Shown: positions 1 to 8,144 of the stretch, in pieces
Numbering within the stretch: position 1 is the first letter of the stretch
How the letters are laid out: every line of letters begins with the position of its first letter
DNA from: Pseudoalteromonas sp. S2755
GTDB taxonomy: Bacteria; Pseudomonadota; Gammaproteobacteria; Enterobacterales; Alteromonadaceae
Assembly: GCF_005886535.1 (NCBI RefSeq)
Contig: NZ_PNDS01000044.1
Location: 1 to 38,838, forward strand
DNA: 38,838 nt
Reading direction: 5' to 3'
The notes under the pieces: generated by a model
Told to the model about the DNA's origin: nothing
Seen by the model: the letters and a program-made list of their open reading frames with translations, nothing else
Databases searched by the model: none
Made by a program: the position numbers and the translations under genes

Positions 1-40
1 ATTCTCATTTAGAACAACTAAATAGCAAAATTTTTGCCTT
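1..40. repeat. Dispersed palindromic repeat, partial copy at window edge
   Basis: ATTTAG (7-12) and CTAAAT (18-23) form an inverted repeat around AACAA. Bases 19-37 (taaatagcaaaatttttgc) match the reverse complement of 38756-38774 at 18 of 19 positions, so the same element type lies at both ends of the window. Only part of the element is inside the window. Repeats of this look are common between genes in Pseudoalteromonas, from memory; the genus-wide claim is not testable here. Confidence 0.5.
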
Positions 41-125
41 GCCTATATGGATATAGGTACCTTAGCGGTAGCAGGACGCGAGAGCGGTGCTACTAAAGCT
101 ATTTCCCCGCTTCAAGATAGATCAT

Positions 126-147
126 TTACTTAATACAACTGGTATTA
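126..147. repeat. AATACCAATTG-type dispersed repeat at the broken IS end
   Basis: Bases 126-147 (ttacttaatacaactggtatta) match 12589-12610 at about 18 of 22 positions. The reverse complement contains AATACCAGTTG, one base away from AATACCAATTG at 12561-12571. The repeat supplies the premature stop of the transposase remnant, so the IS tail was lost at or next to this repeat. Confidence 0.5.
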
Positions 148-862
148 CTGCGCACATTGGTGACCAGTTTGGGTCCCCTTTCCGATAGTGACTGCTCTAA
201 CTTACTGCTGATATATCCCTTGTCTCCATATAAAGTGGCGGTTAGATTTTGAGTGAACTCTTCGACAGGAGCTGTATCATGCTTATTTTCAGGGTCACTT
301 TGGCGGCAATTATTTCACCTTTATGATTGATAACTAGGTGTAGTTTGAATCCAAAATACCATCCCATCACTCCTCGACCCCGCTCAGCTACAACAGCAAA
401 CGTGTTGTGTCTCGGTATTCTCACATTATGACAAACTTTGATACTCGTTGAGTCAATGACGCAAATATCACTAGCTGTTGATTTTAGGGTTTTAAAGTAA
501 CTTGAAAGAGGACTAACGGCACGAGGCATGAGTTCTAAAAATCTTGTATAGCTGAGCAGTGTCGGAAAGTCTTTTTTATGAAAGCAAGCGAGGTAGTCTT
601 TATAAAAGTTTTTAAAATCGCGCTGATTTAAAATATAAAACAGAATGATGACTGTCATTATTTCAGCCATACTCATCTGGCATGGCCTTATTCTTTTTAT
701 TTGACCGTGCTTTATCTGATAGGCGTACCATTGCGGCAAAAAAACTTTGCAAAAATCATCGACATCACTAAACAACTCAACTAACTTATTTATGCATGTT
801 CTTTTATAGCTCACTTCTCTTTTGGTCGAAAGATCTGATCTTGGAACAGGCTTATAATTCAC
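126..862 (-). pseudogene. IS982-family transposase, frameshifted and truncated
   Basis: The reading frame begins at 862 (MNYKPVPRSDLS...) and has the IS982 N-terminal look (LVELFSDVDDFCKVF) followed by the DDE-type core (ICVIDSTSIKVC, GWYFGFKLHLVINHKGEI). Around 291-295 the frame breaks. Restoring one C in the run after AAKVT gives PENKHDTAPVEEF and then LYGDKGYISSKL in the other frame, so a single-base deletion explains the shift. The restored frame ends at a stop at 126-128, about 244 residues in total against roughly 290-310 for the family. The last codons (SNTSCIK) are no longer transposase but fall in the dispersed repeat at 126-147. The element is therefore dead twice over: frameshift and lost C-terminus. 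Family call is by recognition, without a search. Confidence 0.8.
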
Positions 863-863
863 T

Positions 864-893
864 TGTTTTTAAATTCTTATCCCGAGCTGGGGT
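864..893 (-). repeat. Surviving terminal inverted repeat of the IS982-type element
   Basis: Read on the minus strand, the sequence upstream of the transposase start begins ACCCCAGCTCGGGATAAG (893 down to 876), an end typical of IS982-like elements. The matching end is not found between 1 and 130, consistent with loss of the distal part of the element. No target duplication can be tested because the other end is missing. Confidence 0.55.
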
Positions 894-950
894 TAACTAA
901 CTTCTTTAAGCTCATATTTAGGCTGGAGAGTAAGTTAAACAGAGTAGAAC

Positions 951-2345
951 TCAAATAAGTGGCAAATTTATAGTCGCTCTAGTGCCTTTGCCAAGCGTAG
1001 ACTTTATGGTCAGTTCACCACCGTGAGATTTAATGATATTAGATGCGATAGTTAACCCTAGTCCTACGTGTTTTTCTGACGCCTTAGTGGTATAAAAAGG
1101 GTCAAATACTTTATGTACCAGCTTATCCGCAATCCCTTCACCACAATCGAAAATATCGATAGAGAGTGTTTGATCCTCAACTTTCGTGGTGATTTTAATG
1201 GCCTTACGTATTCTACCCGTACTTTCTAAAGCGTTTTTTATAAGGCAGTAAATACTGTGCTCTAGAAGTGCTGGTGCACAATGCAGTGCAAACCGTTCTC
1301 CTTTTTCAAATTCAATCAAGCTCAAGTTTGTACCATCCAACTCCAAATTAATCATCACAGAATCCATTATTTGAGAATAAAATTCGACTTGCTGAAACTG
1401 AGTTTGATTACTCTCAAAAAATACACTTAGCTCTTTAACAATCAGTTGAATCCTGTCGAGTCCCGAATGCATTTCAGCCATCACATCATCACTTTCACTC
1501 AAAGCCCAGTTTAGTTGATACTCTTTTTCCAATTCACTCAGCGATTTTGCACATTCAGGAGAGAGTTGCGAATTATTTGCCAAAAATTGCCAAGCTCGAT
1601 ATAGCTTAACCAACGAACTTTGTACAAACTCCAAGTTGCTTTTTAGATACGCAAGCGGATTGTTAATTTCATGGGCTACACCCGCTGCCAATTGTCCTAC
1701 TGAGGCGAGCTTTTCTGATTGGATCAAGGCTTGTTGTTGCTCAGCAATACGGTTGTATGCATCTCGCAAAGCTTCATTGGACAATTCAAGTTCGCGGGTG
1801 CGCTGCTTGACCTTTTCTTCTAATCCCTCATTAAGGTTGGTTAATTCGTTGGTTAGCAGTTCAAGCCGATTTAAATCTCGGTAAGAACGAAGAGAGCTGG
1901 TTAGCATGGAAAATAGACGGGATTTGGTGAGTTCCGTTTTATTTTTATAGTCATTGATATCATATCGAAGCATGACTTCATGTTCAGGCACACTGCCGGG
2001 CTGACCGGTGCGAAGTACAATTCTCACGTTATGATAGCCAAGTTCTTCACGTATGTATTGAGCACACTCTAACCCTGCTTCTTCGCTTTCCATGATGACG
2101 TCTAGCAAGACCAATGCAACATCGTTTCGATGGCTTAGAATATCAATCGCTTCTTTTTTGCTGTAGGCATGGACCAATTCGAGCGGTTTTAATTCAAACC
2201 GATAAGCTGATAACACAAGTTTAGTCACCTCGTGAACTTCTGGCTCATCATCCACAATTAACACTACCCACGCAGATGTAGACTCGTCTAGGTTTTGCTC
2301 ATCTTGCTCTGAAACGTTCAAAAATGATAGCGGCTGCTGGCTCAT
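951..2345 (-). CDS. Soluble receiver-histidine kinase hybrid
   Basis: 464 residues with no membrane segment or signal peptide. An N-terminal receiver (about residues 27-150) has the acidic pocket VDDE (31-34) and phosphoacceptor D82 in LLDVIME. A charged coiled coil (about 155-210) leads to a kinase core with phosphoacceptor H225 in VAHEINNP, and a C-terminal ATPase domain with DCGEGI and GLGLTIASNI boxes. Receiver-first order suggests a kinase controlled by an upstream kinase rather than a direct sensor, probably cytoplasmic. The output partner is not encoded next to it. The receiver resembles those in large regulators with phosphodiesterase outputs, but no such domain is present. The start is ATG, with AAGGT about 12 bases upstream. 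The gene stands alone, with the IS remnant downstream and tdk upstream. Function beyond signalling is unknown. Confidence 0.85.
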   Translation of the reverse strand: MSQQPLSFLNVSEQDEQNLDESTSAWVVLIVDDEPEVHEVTKLVLSAYRFELKPLELVHAYSKKEAIDILSHRNDVALVLLDVIMESEEAGLECAQYIREELGYHNVRIVLRTGQPGSVPEHEVMLRYDINDYKNKTELTKSRLFSMLTSSLRSYRDLNRLELLTNELTNLNEGLEEKVKQRTRELELSNEALRDAYNRIAEQQQALIQSEKLASVGQLAAGVAHEINNPLAYLKSNLEFVQSSLVKLYRAWQFLANNSQLSPECAKSLSELEKEYQLNWALSESDDVMAEMHSGLDRIQLIVKELSVFFESNQTQFQQVEFYSQIMDSVMINLELDGTNLSLIEFEKGERFALHCAPALLEHSIYCLIKNALESTGRIRKAIKITTKVEDQTLSIDIFDCGEGIADKLVHKVFDPFYTTKASEKHVGLGLTIASNIIKSHGGELTIKSTLGKGTRATINLPLI

Positions 2346-2527
2346 GAAAATTGTACCTTCAATCCTATGCTTTAAGAATGGTACATATCCTTTAATTTAC
2401 CAAGTTATTCGCAGCAAAAAGGATATGGACTTGGCACTATGATAAGACAAGAAAACTAAGTATTATTGGAAACCAATGTGTACTGTAGAGAAGCCGCTCT
2501 TTAACAGCACACTCAGTTTGAATTTGC

Positions 2528-3106
2528 TTACGCGTTTAGCGCGTCTTTATAGTGTTTTCTACAAAGAGAAACATACCTATCGTTACCACCGATCACAACC
2601 TGATCACCATCTGCAATAGCTTTACCGTGCTCATCGGTGCGAAGTACTCGGTTCGCTTTGCGACCACAGTGACAAATGGTCTTTAGCTCAATCAATTTAT
2701 CTGCCCACGCCAGCAAATATTGTGAGCCTTCAAACAGCTCACCACGAAAGTCGGTTCTAAGGCCATAGCATAATACCGGGATCCGCAGCTCATCGACGAT
2801 ATCTGTCAGCTCTGCGACTTGAGCTTTTGTTAGAAACTGACACTCATCTACCAATACACAATCAATTTTATTCTCGGTATGAGCAGACATCAGTAATGCT
2901 TTCACATCGGTTTGGCTTTCAAAAACTTGCGCCTCAGCTTCTAAGCCGATACGAGACGCTACTTTGCCTACACCAGCACGGTTATCAATTGCAGCGGTGA
3001 TAATAAACGGGCGCATGCCTCGCTCTCGGTAGTTAAATGCCGACTGCAATAAAGTCGTAGATTTACCGGCATTCATTGCAGAATAGTAAAAATAAAGCTG
3101 GGCCAT
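2528..3106 (-). CDS. tdk: Thymidine kinase
   Basis: 192 residues, close to the E. coli enzyme (about 205). It phosphorylates thymidine with ATP in the pyrimidine salvage pathway, in the cytoplasm. The P-loop reads SAMNAGKST (residues 9-17) and the Walker B/catalytic segment LVDECQF carries D87 and E88. The structural zinc site is C145, C147, C182 and H185 (CHCG and CRKH). The type II (TK1-like) fold is clear from these motifs. It starts at ATG 3106, 56 bases after the stop of the solute-binding protein gene, so the two could be co-transcribed, but their functions are unrelated. Nothing in the gene is unusual. Confidence 0.95.
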   Translation of the reverse strand: MAQLYFYYSAMNAGKSTTLLQSAFNYRERGMRPFIITAAIDNRAGVGKVASRIGLEAEAQVFESQTDVKALLMSAHTENKIDCVLVDECQFLTKAQVAELTDIVDELRIPVLCYGLRTDFRGELFEGSQYLLAWADKLIELKTICHCGRKANRVLRTDEHGKAIADGDQVVIGGNDRYVSLCRKHYKDALNA

Positions 3107-3162
3107 AATAAATATTTCGAAATAAAAATTCGCGCTAGTTTACTGGCTAACGATTAAAAGAT

Positions 3163-3939
3163 CTATTGCTTATCCGTTTGGCTAGGTTGTGAACGCAAAT
3201 ACTCACTATATAAGGTGTCGAGGTCAATAAGCTGGCTTGCACGCCACACTTTCCAGCTTAATTCAGGGTGCTGCTGATAAAACAGCTTAGAAAATGCCAC
3301 AAAACCAAACGACGTTTCCAACGGAGGAAAAACCGCTTCTAAGTGGTTAAAGGGGGGCGATAATGTGATTGGCATATTACCGATTTGGCAAAGGCCAATG
3401 GTCGCATCAAGTAATTCATTTTCAACCAATGCAATAGCATGCTCTAACGAGTCAGTTTCGAATATGGAAAAATGTTTGGGCATACTCTCTCGAATAGCAT
3501 AGCCACGAGGGACTGCGAGTTCTATTTCTGTGTTCAGGTTTAATGATGCTTTACTCGTTTTACTTTTGAGCAAACAAGTGCTGATCCGATTAATGGCATA
3601 TTGCTGTGCAATAGTGCCATCGGAATGCTTTGGATATGCCATTTGCCCTTCTCTTGACGCTCGGTGGCTTGCCACCACAGCATCCACTTTGCCATTTTCC
3701 AGCTCATGCAAACAGCGGCTCCATGGCTTTCGAGTGTATGTGAAACTCACCTCTTTTACGTGCTCGTCAAGCTCTTGCACTACCTGGATCGTGACGCCTG
3801 GATTTGCCGATGGCACAGCTTGTCCTGCACCATGAATAAAGGGTGGAGCATGTTTATCTTCATAACAAAAGCGAACCTCTGTTGCCATACTGGCCCACGA
3901 AGTAAAAACGCAAAAAACAATAAATAGCAGTCTCAACAT
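3163..3939 (-). CDS. Periplasmic solute-binding protein, SBP family 3
   Basis: 258 residues. A signal peptide is evident (MLRLLFIVFCVFTSWASMAT, cleavage near residue 20), so the protein is periplasmic. The mature start EVRFCYEDKHAPPF and the segment RCLHELENGKVDAVVAS are typical of amino-acid-type binding proteins and of the related lone 'transporter substrate-binding' proteins of marine gammaproteobacteria. No permease or ATPase gene is adjacent, so it may serve a distant ABC system or act as a sensor or orphan binder. A good ribosome site (GGAG) sits 4 bases before the ATG at 3939. The ligand cannot be predicted from sequence. Confidence 0.75.
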   Translation of the reverse strand: MLRLLFIVFCVFTSWASMATEVRFCYEDKHAPPFIHGAGQAVPSANPGVTIQVVQELDEHVKEVSFTYTRKPWSRCLHELENGKVDAVVASHRASREGQMAYPKHSDGTIAQQYAINRISTCLLKSKTSKASLNLNTEIELAVPRGYAIRESMPKHFSIFETDSLEHAIALVENELLDATIGLCQIGNMPITLSPPFNHLEAVFPPLETSFGFVAFSKLFYQQHPELSWKVWRASQLIDLDTLYSEYLRSQPSQTDKQ

Positions 3940-3992
3940 TCACTCCAAACATATAGTCAATCGAAATAACAACGATTAACCACTAGTATACT

Positions 3993-4454
3993 CTATTTTT
4001 TGAAGCTCACTCCTTCATGTTGCAACAGCCACTCTTTCGCTTCAAGTCCCCCAGCATATCCTGTTAATTTACCATTTGCACCAATAATGCGATGACAAGG
4101 CACAATGATACTTATTGGGTTTTTGCCGTTGGCAGCGCCGACAGCACGCACGGCATTTTTGTTACCTAAGCGCTCAGCTATCCAACCATAGCTATGCGTT
4201 TCACCAAATGGTACTTGTGCCAACACTTGCCAGACTTGCTTTTGAAAGTGCGTACCATCCACATCAAGTAGCACGTCAAAGCGTTGGCGTTTGCCAGCAA
4301 AGTATTCAGTTAACTGTTTTTTTGCCATTTCTGTATGGCAATTCTCCCCTTGCTCGTAGCGCGTTTTTGGAAAGAATCCGACATATCGTAAACCATCATT
4401 GGACGCTTGTATGATCCATTCTCCAGTGGGGGAGGCTAATGTAGTTTCAATCAT
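3993..4454 (-). CDS. ogt: Methylated-DNA--protein-cysteine S-methyltransferase
   Basis: 153 residues from the ATG at 4454. It repairs O6-alkylguanine by irreversible transfer of the alkyl group to its own cysteine. The acceptor C120 lies in IIVPCHRII, preceded by the helix-turn-helix and arginine finger region (AVRAVGAANGKNP, 101-113). An in-frame start 16 codons further upstream exists, but it would sit inside the preceding gene. The chosen ATG overlaps the stop of the Ada-AlkA gene as ATGA, the usual sign of translational coupling, and MIETTLASPTGEW matches the normal family N-terminus. Because the neighbouring fusion lacks this domain, the pair together covers what Ada and AlkA do in E. 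coli. Confidence 0.93.
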   Translation of the reverse strand: MIETTLASPTGEWIIQASNDGLRYVGFFPKTRYEQGENCHTEMAKKQLTEYFAGKRQRFDVLLDVDGTHFQKQVWQVLAQVPFGETHSYGWIAERLGNKNAVRAVGAANGKNPISIIVPCHRIIGANGKLTGYAGGLEAKEWLLQHEGVSFKK

Positions 4455-5809
4455 AATTGTTGCCAAAGTTGAAAAGTTAAATAAGAACGAAAAGGGGCAC
4501 ATTTTTCGATATCTATTGCTGTTAAGGATTTTTCCATCGCTTTTTTGACCCCCAAATCACCACCCAAGTAAATGTCTGGGTGACTCAATCCGCGCATTTT
4601 TGCATAGTCAACAGTCCAAGGACCTACACCTTTAATATTCAACCAGCTATCAAGCTCAACATGTTCCGAATCAACGTATTGCTCAGCAAAAGCTTTAATA
4701 GCCGCCTTTCGCCGCGCTGGCATCTTGAAAAAGGCGAGATCACTATCAAATACGGCCTTAGGCTTAGGGAAGTAACGCACACCATCTTCAGCAGCTTCAC
4801 CAAGTGTTTCAACCAATAAAGTAAGTAAGTTTCTCGCCGCTTGAACACTGATTTGTTGGCCCAAAATAGCTCTCATCCCCGCTTCAAACTCACTCCAGAT
4901 CCCGGGTAATCTGAGTCCCTCTTGTAACTGCAAATCAGGCGCGGCTTCATGAAGGTGAGACTCAATAAAGCAGGTGTCCGCATCTAAATCTAACACACGT
5001 CTTATCTGTGCAATCATCGGAACTAACAAGGATAAATCACAGAGCGCGATATCCACTTTAAAGCGATGTTTTTCAGGCTCGATAGTCGCGGTGAAGCGCC
5101 CTATAACCCCTTCTATCATCACGGTTCGCCCATAACTGTTTTCGGTTAACCACTCGATACCTGACACAATTCTCATTGCTAAAAACTGCTGCATTTTATC
5201 CCAGTTGTACGGTGGTCGATAAGACAAGTAAATCGCAATGGCTGAGCCACTACCTGCGTCTTTTCTGAGTTGACTTGGTGATAACTGATACAGTTTCTGG
5301 AATGCATCATTAAAGCGTCGCAATGAATTAAACCCGGCGGCAAACGCGACTTGCGTGACAGGAAGGTCACTTTGCTGTAATAGTTGCTTAGCTAAGTCAC
5401 ATTGCTTATAAAGTGCATATTGTTTGGGGCTCGTACCAAAATATTGATTGAATACTTTATTTAAGTAACGGACCGAAATACCTAACCTATCGGCTAAGTC
5501 TTCTGTCGAGTGACGTATTAAAGCGCCCTCATCGATTAACTTTTTGGCTCTGACTGCGGTTGTTTCCGTGCCAAGCCATGCATAACTGCCCGGTGCACTA
5601 TCGGGGCGACAGCGAATACAAGGCCTAAAGCCTGCTTGCGCAGCATTGTGGGCAAATTGAAAATACTCTACATTCTCTTCTTTTGCAGCAGGTGCAGGGC
5701 ATATTGGCCGACAATAAATACCGGTGCTCTTGACTGCAACAAAAAACAACCCATCAAATCTAGCATCGCGACTATTTCTAGCTTGAGAACAAATTTCTGG
5801 TGTGTACAT
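4451..5809 (-). CDS. Ada metal-binding/AraC regulator fused to AlkA DNA glycosylase
   Basis: 452 residues. Residues 1-75 are the Ada N-terminal zinc domain: C33, C37, C64 and C67 in YCRPIC and PCIRC. C33 corresponds to the Ada cysteine that accepts methyl groups from phosphotriesters. Residues about 85-185 are an AraC-type DNA-binding domain (RYLNKVFNQYFGTSPKQY). Residues about 190-452 form the AlkA N-domain and HhH-GPD glycosylase, with the hairpin and catalytic Asp in IKGVGPWTVDYAKM (D401). The protein probably senses methylation, activates transcription and excises 3-methyladenine-type lesions. A GTG at 5854 is open in frame, but the likely -10 TATAGT (5853-5858, minus strand) overlaps it. 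The ATG at 5809 has GAGCGAAAG just upstream and gives the usual MYTPEICSQAR start. It is translationally coupled to ogt. Confidence 0.9.
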   Translation of the reverse strand: MYTPEICSQARNSRDARFDGLFFVAVKSTGIYCRPICPAPAAKEENVEYFQFAHNAAQAGFRPCIRCRPDSAPGSYAWLGTETTAVRAKKLIDEGALIRHSTEDLADRLGISVRYLNKVFNQYFGTSPKQYALYKQCDLAKQLLQQSDLPVTQVAFAAGFNSLRRFNDAFQKLYQLSPSQLRKDAGSGSAIAIYLSYRPPYNWDKMQQFLAMRIVSGIEWLTENSYGRTVMIEGVIGRFTATIEPEKHRFKVDIALCDLSLLVPMIAQIRRVLDLDADTCFIESHLHEAAPDLQLQEGLRLPGIWSEFEAGMRAILGQQISVQAARNLLTLLVETLGEAAEDGVRYFPKPKAVFDSDLAFFKMPARRKAAIKAFAEQYVDSEHVELDSWLNIKGVGPWTVDYAKMRGLSHPDIYLGGDLGVKKAMEKSLTAIDIEKCAPFRSYLTFQLWQQL

Positions 5810-5852
5810 GACTTTCGCTCGTACTTCGTTTTCACTCAGTCTAATCGCTATC

Positions 5853-5858
5853 ACTATA
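5853..5858 (-). promoter_or_regulatory. Probable -10 of the Ada-AlkA/ogt operon
   Basis: Minus strand TATAGT lies 44 bases upstream of the ATG at 5809. No -35 at ideal spacing is evident (TTGAGT is 20 bases upstream), as would fit a promoter needing an activator such as a methylated Ada-type protein. The activation is inference. Confidence 0.4.
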
Positions 5859-5904
5859 GCAAACTAGCCATTTTTGGTACTCAACCATGTTTGGGGTATT
5901 CATG

Positions 5905-5926
5905 AAAAAAGCCCACTAAGGGGCTT
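5905..5926 (-). terminator. Intrinsic terminator of the sodA operon
   Basis: On the minus strand the stem AAGCCC / GGGCTT with a six-base loop is followed directly by a run of Ts (aaaaaa at 5905-5910 on the plus strand). It lies 27 bases after the sodA stop and before the Ada-AlkA promoter, so it separates the two transcripts. Confidence 0.85.
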
Positions 5927-5952
5927 AACTAACTGAGGAAATAAGAAAAGTA

Positions 5953-6564
5953 CTAACCTATTGCTTGATTATATCTTCGCTCGACTTCAGACCAATTGAT
6001 GACATTGTAAAAAGCGGCGATGTATTCTGGTCGACGATTCTGATACTTGAGGTAATAGGCATGTTCCCACACATCTAAACCTAATATTGGGGTGTGCTGA
6101 TCCATATAGGGGCTGTCTTGGTTGAGACTACTCGTCACCGCTAACTTGCCATTTTCATCCACAACTAACCATGCCCAACCACTGCCAAATCGACTGACAG
6201 CAGCGTTTGTAAATTCAGTTTTAAAGCTATCAAAACCACCGAGCTCACTTTCTATCGCTTGTTTTAACGGCCCATCACATAAAGGCACATAATTTGGAGT
6301 CATAATTTGCCAAAACAAACTATGGTTATTGTGCCCGCCGACATGTTCTTGCACTGCTTTTTGTAAGTTTTCAGGTAACGTTTTAATGTTTCTCAGCAAC
6401 GTTTCGGTATCTTTACCTGCGAACTCCGTCCCCTCTAACGCTGCGTTTGCTTTATTTATATATGTCTGATGATGCAAAGTATGATGGATCTCCATCGTCT
6501 TCGCGTCGATATGCGGTTCTAATGCATCATATGCGTACGGTAACTCAGGTAAGGTATAAGCCAT
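5953..6564 (-). CDS. sodA: Superoxide dismutase, Mn-type
   Basis: 203 residues, cytoplasmic (no signal peptide). It dismutates superoxide to oxygen and peroxide. The metal ligands are H27, H81, D164 and H168 ([21 protein letters not shown]). Type markers favour manganese: [10 protein letters not shown] rather than the AAQVWNH form of Fe-SOD, and Q149 in LNQDSP supplying the second-sphere glutamine. A cambialistic enzyme cannot be excluded. A strong ribosome site GGAGGT precedes the ATG. The gene follows the small helical protein by 14 bases and shares its Fur-box promoter. This fits Fur-repressed Mn-SOD induction when iron is scarce, as for E. coli sodA and Pseudomonas sodM. Confidence 0.93.
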   Translation of the reverse strand: MAYTLPELPYAYDALEPHIDAKTMEIHHTLHHQTYINKANAALEGTEFAGKDTETLLRNIKTLPENLQKAVQEHVGGHNNHSLFWQIMTPNYVPLCDGPLKQAIESELGGFDSFKTEFTNAAVSRFGSGWAWLVVDENGKLAVTSSLNQDSPYMDQHTPILGLDVWEHAYYLKYQNRRPEYIAAFYNVINWSEVERRYNQAIG

Positions 6565-6578
6565 TCGACCTCCAAATG

Positions 6579-7097
6579 TTAATGTAAAACGCGAGAATGC
6601 AGATGTGTTACCTGCATCGCTTCGTTAATTTGATGAATAAGCTCGGGTAAATGAGGGTAACGTGTTGCAAAATGAATCAACTCTTGTCGAGTTTTATGCA
6701 AATGATGTAAGACGATAGGTGCAAGTTCGTTGTTATATTCAAGGTAGGTTGCATGTATTTTAAGATGGATTGCGATAAGTTGCTGGCACGCTCTATTTGG
6801 TTGGTCAAGCGCAATAAAGGTGTCAGCTAGATTATGCGCGGATACGACGACGGCAGGTAAACTGTGCTCTATGGCATTTATCACTACACTGTCTTTTTGG
6901 CATAATAAAAACTCATCTAAAATACCTGTCGCAAGTGTCAATGCAACCTGATATTCGTCGCGTGCACGCAGAAATATTTGCGCTTGATATGCTTGATTAC
7001 CTGAGAGTATTTTAGCTTGCCAAGGTGACAACACTGAAGATAACGCGCAAACTCCACTTGCTAAGTGGTTTGCACTAAGGTCCATGCGATTTTTCAT
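6579..7097 (-). CDS. Small all-helical protein co-transcribed with sodA
   Basis: 172 residues, first gene of the sodA operon. There is no signal peptide or membrane segment, and no metal-binding cysteine cluster. The sequence is mostly amphipathic helix with many His, Gln and Leu, compatible with a TPR-like or four-helix fold, but I recognise no family motif. A good ribosome site (AGAGGG) lies 8 bases before the ATG at 7097. In Pseudomonas the Fur-regulated fumC-orfX-sodM operon also places an unnamed protein directly before Mn-SOD, so the position argues for a role in iron starvation or Mn-SOD maturation. Homology to orfX has not been checked. Confidence 0.65.
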   Translation of the reverse strand: MKNRMDLSANHLASGVCALSSVLSPWQAKILSGNQAYQAQIFLRARDEYQVALTLATGILDEFLLCQKDSVVINAIEHSLPAVVVSAHNLADTFIALDQPNRACQQLIAIHLKIHATYLEYNNELAPIVLHHLHKTRQELIHFATRYPHLPELIHQINEAMQVTHLHSRVLH

Positions 7098-7158
7098 ATT
7101 TTACCCTCTTACCGAACTGGCTTACTTATGCAAGCAAACCAGTATGAGCTATTAAGGC

Positions 7159-7187
7159 ACTATACGATCACAAAAACATTAATGCAA
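7159..7187 (-). promoter_or_regulatory. Sigma70-type promoter of the sodA operon
   Basis: Minus strand: -35 TTGCAT (7182-7187), 17-base spacer, -10 TATAGT (7159-7164). It lies about 60 bases upstream of the first ATG at 7097. Confidence 0.7.
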
Positions 7188-7199
7188 ACCATTTTCATT
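7181..7199 (-). promoter_or_regulatory. Candidate Fur box over the sodA-operon -35
   Basis: Minus strand AATGAAAATGGTTTGCATT. The core 7183-7197 agrees with TGAxAATxATTxTCA at 10 of 12 defined positions (hand count). It covers the -35 element, so Fe-Fur binding would block RNA polymerase. It starts just after the stop of the CDF gene at 7205. Confidence 0.65.
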
Positions 7200-7204
7200 T
7201 GTGT

Positions 7205-8089
7205 TTAGTTGATTTCTACACACTGATGCGTTACCAAAGATTCCTCGGTTAATTCAAGTGTGGTATGTGACAATCCAAACCGCGACTGTAAACCCGCTTT
7301 TAACTGCGCTAACGTGCTTTGGTCGCTCAAAGACATAATGACAACTTGCGCCTCTAAAATATGTTCATGTTCATTGAGCTGCCAAACATGCATATGGCTT
7401 ACCGTCTTAACATTCTCTTGAGTCTCAAGGTATTCCTTAATCTCTTGAATATTGACATTATCTGGCGTTGCCTGCATGAGAATTCTAATACTACTTTTAC
7501 TCAGTTCGACGCCATGGAAAATCACGTACGTGGAGATCAACACGGTAGCAATAAGATCCACCACATACCATTGATATAAGATGATTAATGTTCCAGCCAC
7601 GATCACCGCAACGGAAGCCGCAGCATCGGAAACATTGTGAATAAACGCCGCACGAATATTTAGGCTGGTTTTTGCACCAGCAGAATAAGTAATAAGCGCT
7701 GTGATAACGTCGATAACTAACGCCAAGGCTGCGAGCCACACCACTATCCAACCATCAATTGGTTCGGGGTTTAAAAATCGAGAAATCGCCTCAAATAGCA
7801 GATAAATCCCAACTACAATGAGTGTCGCGCTATTAATTAACGCCCCGACTATTTCAGCACGTTGGTAGCCATAAGTGAGTTCGAGTGAGGCCGGCTTTCT
7901 TGCAATTTTTTGCGCAACTAACGCGATAATAAGCGCACCAGCGTCACTTAAATTATGTAGCGCATCAGCAACCAAAGAGAGACTGCCTGAGAGAATGCCA
8001 CCAACGACCTGTGCGACACTCAGTAGAATATTAACAAATACGGCCCAACCGAGCTTGTTTCCATGATGGTGATGATGTGCGTGAGACAT
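7205..8089 (-). CDS. Cation diffusion facilitator, CzcD/ZitB-type
   Basis: 294 residues from the ATG at 8089. A GTG two codons upstream is too close to AGGAG to be used. It has six predicted membrane spans, a His-rich N-terminus (HAHHHHH) and canonical metal-site motifs HxxxD in TM2 (H45, D49 in HNLSD) and TM5 (H151, D155 in HNVSD), followed by a cytoplasmic ferredoxin-like domain. It exports Zn2+ or a similar divalent cation from cytoplasm to periplasm by proton antiport. It lies about 50 bases downstream of the RND pump gene on the same strand. The likely scheme is that the CDF loads the periplasm and the RND pump removes the metal from there. The exact metal is inference. Confidence 0.88.
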   Translation of the reverse strand: MSHAHHHHHGNKLGWAVFVNILLSVAQVVGGILSGSLSLVADALHNLSDAGALIIALVAQKIARKPASLELTYGYQRAEIVGALINSATLIVVGIYLLFEAISRFLNPEPIDGWIVVWLAALALVIDVITALITYSAGAKTSLNIRAAFIHNVSDAAASVAVIVAGTLIILYQWYVVDLIATVLISTYVIFHGVELSKSSIRILMQATPDNVNIQEIKEYLETQENVKTVSHMHVWQLNEHEHILEAQVVIMSLSDQSTLAQLKAGLQSRFGLSHTTLELTEESLVTHQCVEIN

Positions 8090-8144
8090 ACTCACTCCTA
8101 TTTACTGACTCGAATAAGGGACCACTTTCAGTGGCCCCGACGTA

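Noticed and set aside
4455..4502. Longer N-terminus for Ogt (MCPFSFLFNFSTLATI)
   Set aside because: It lies inside the end of the Ada-AlkA gene. The ATGA overlap start at 4454 matches the family N-terminus.
5810..5854. GTG start for the Ada-AlkA fusion at 5854
   Set aside because: The likely -10 element covers this codon and there is no ribosome site. ATG 5809 has both a site and the conserved MYTPEIC start.
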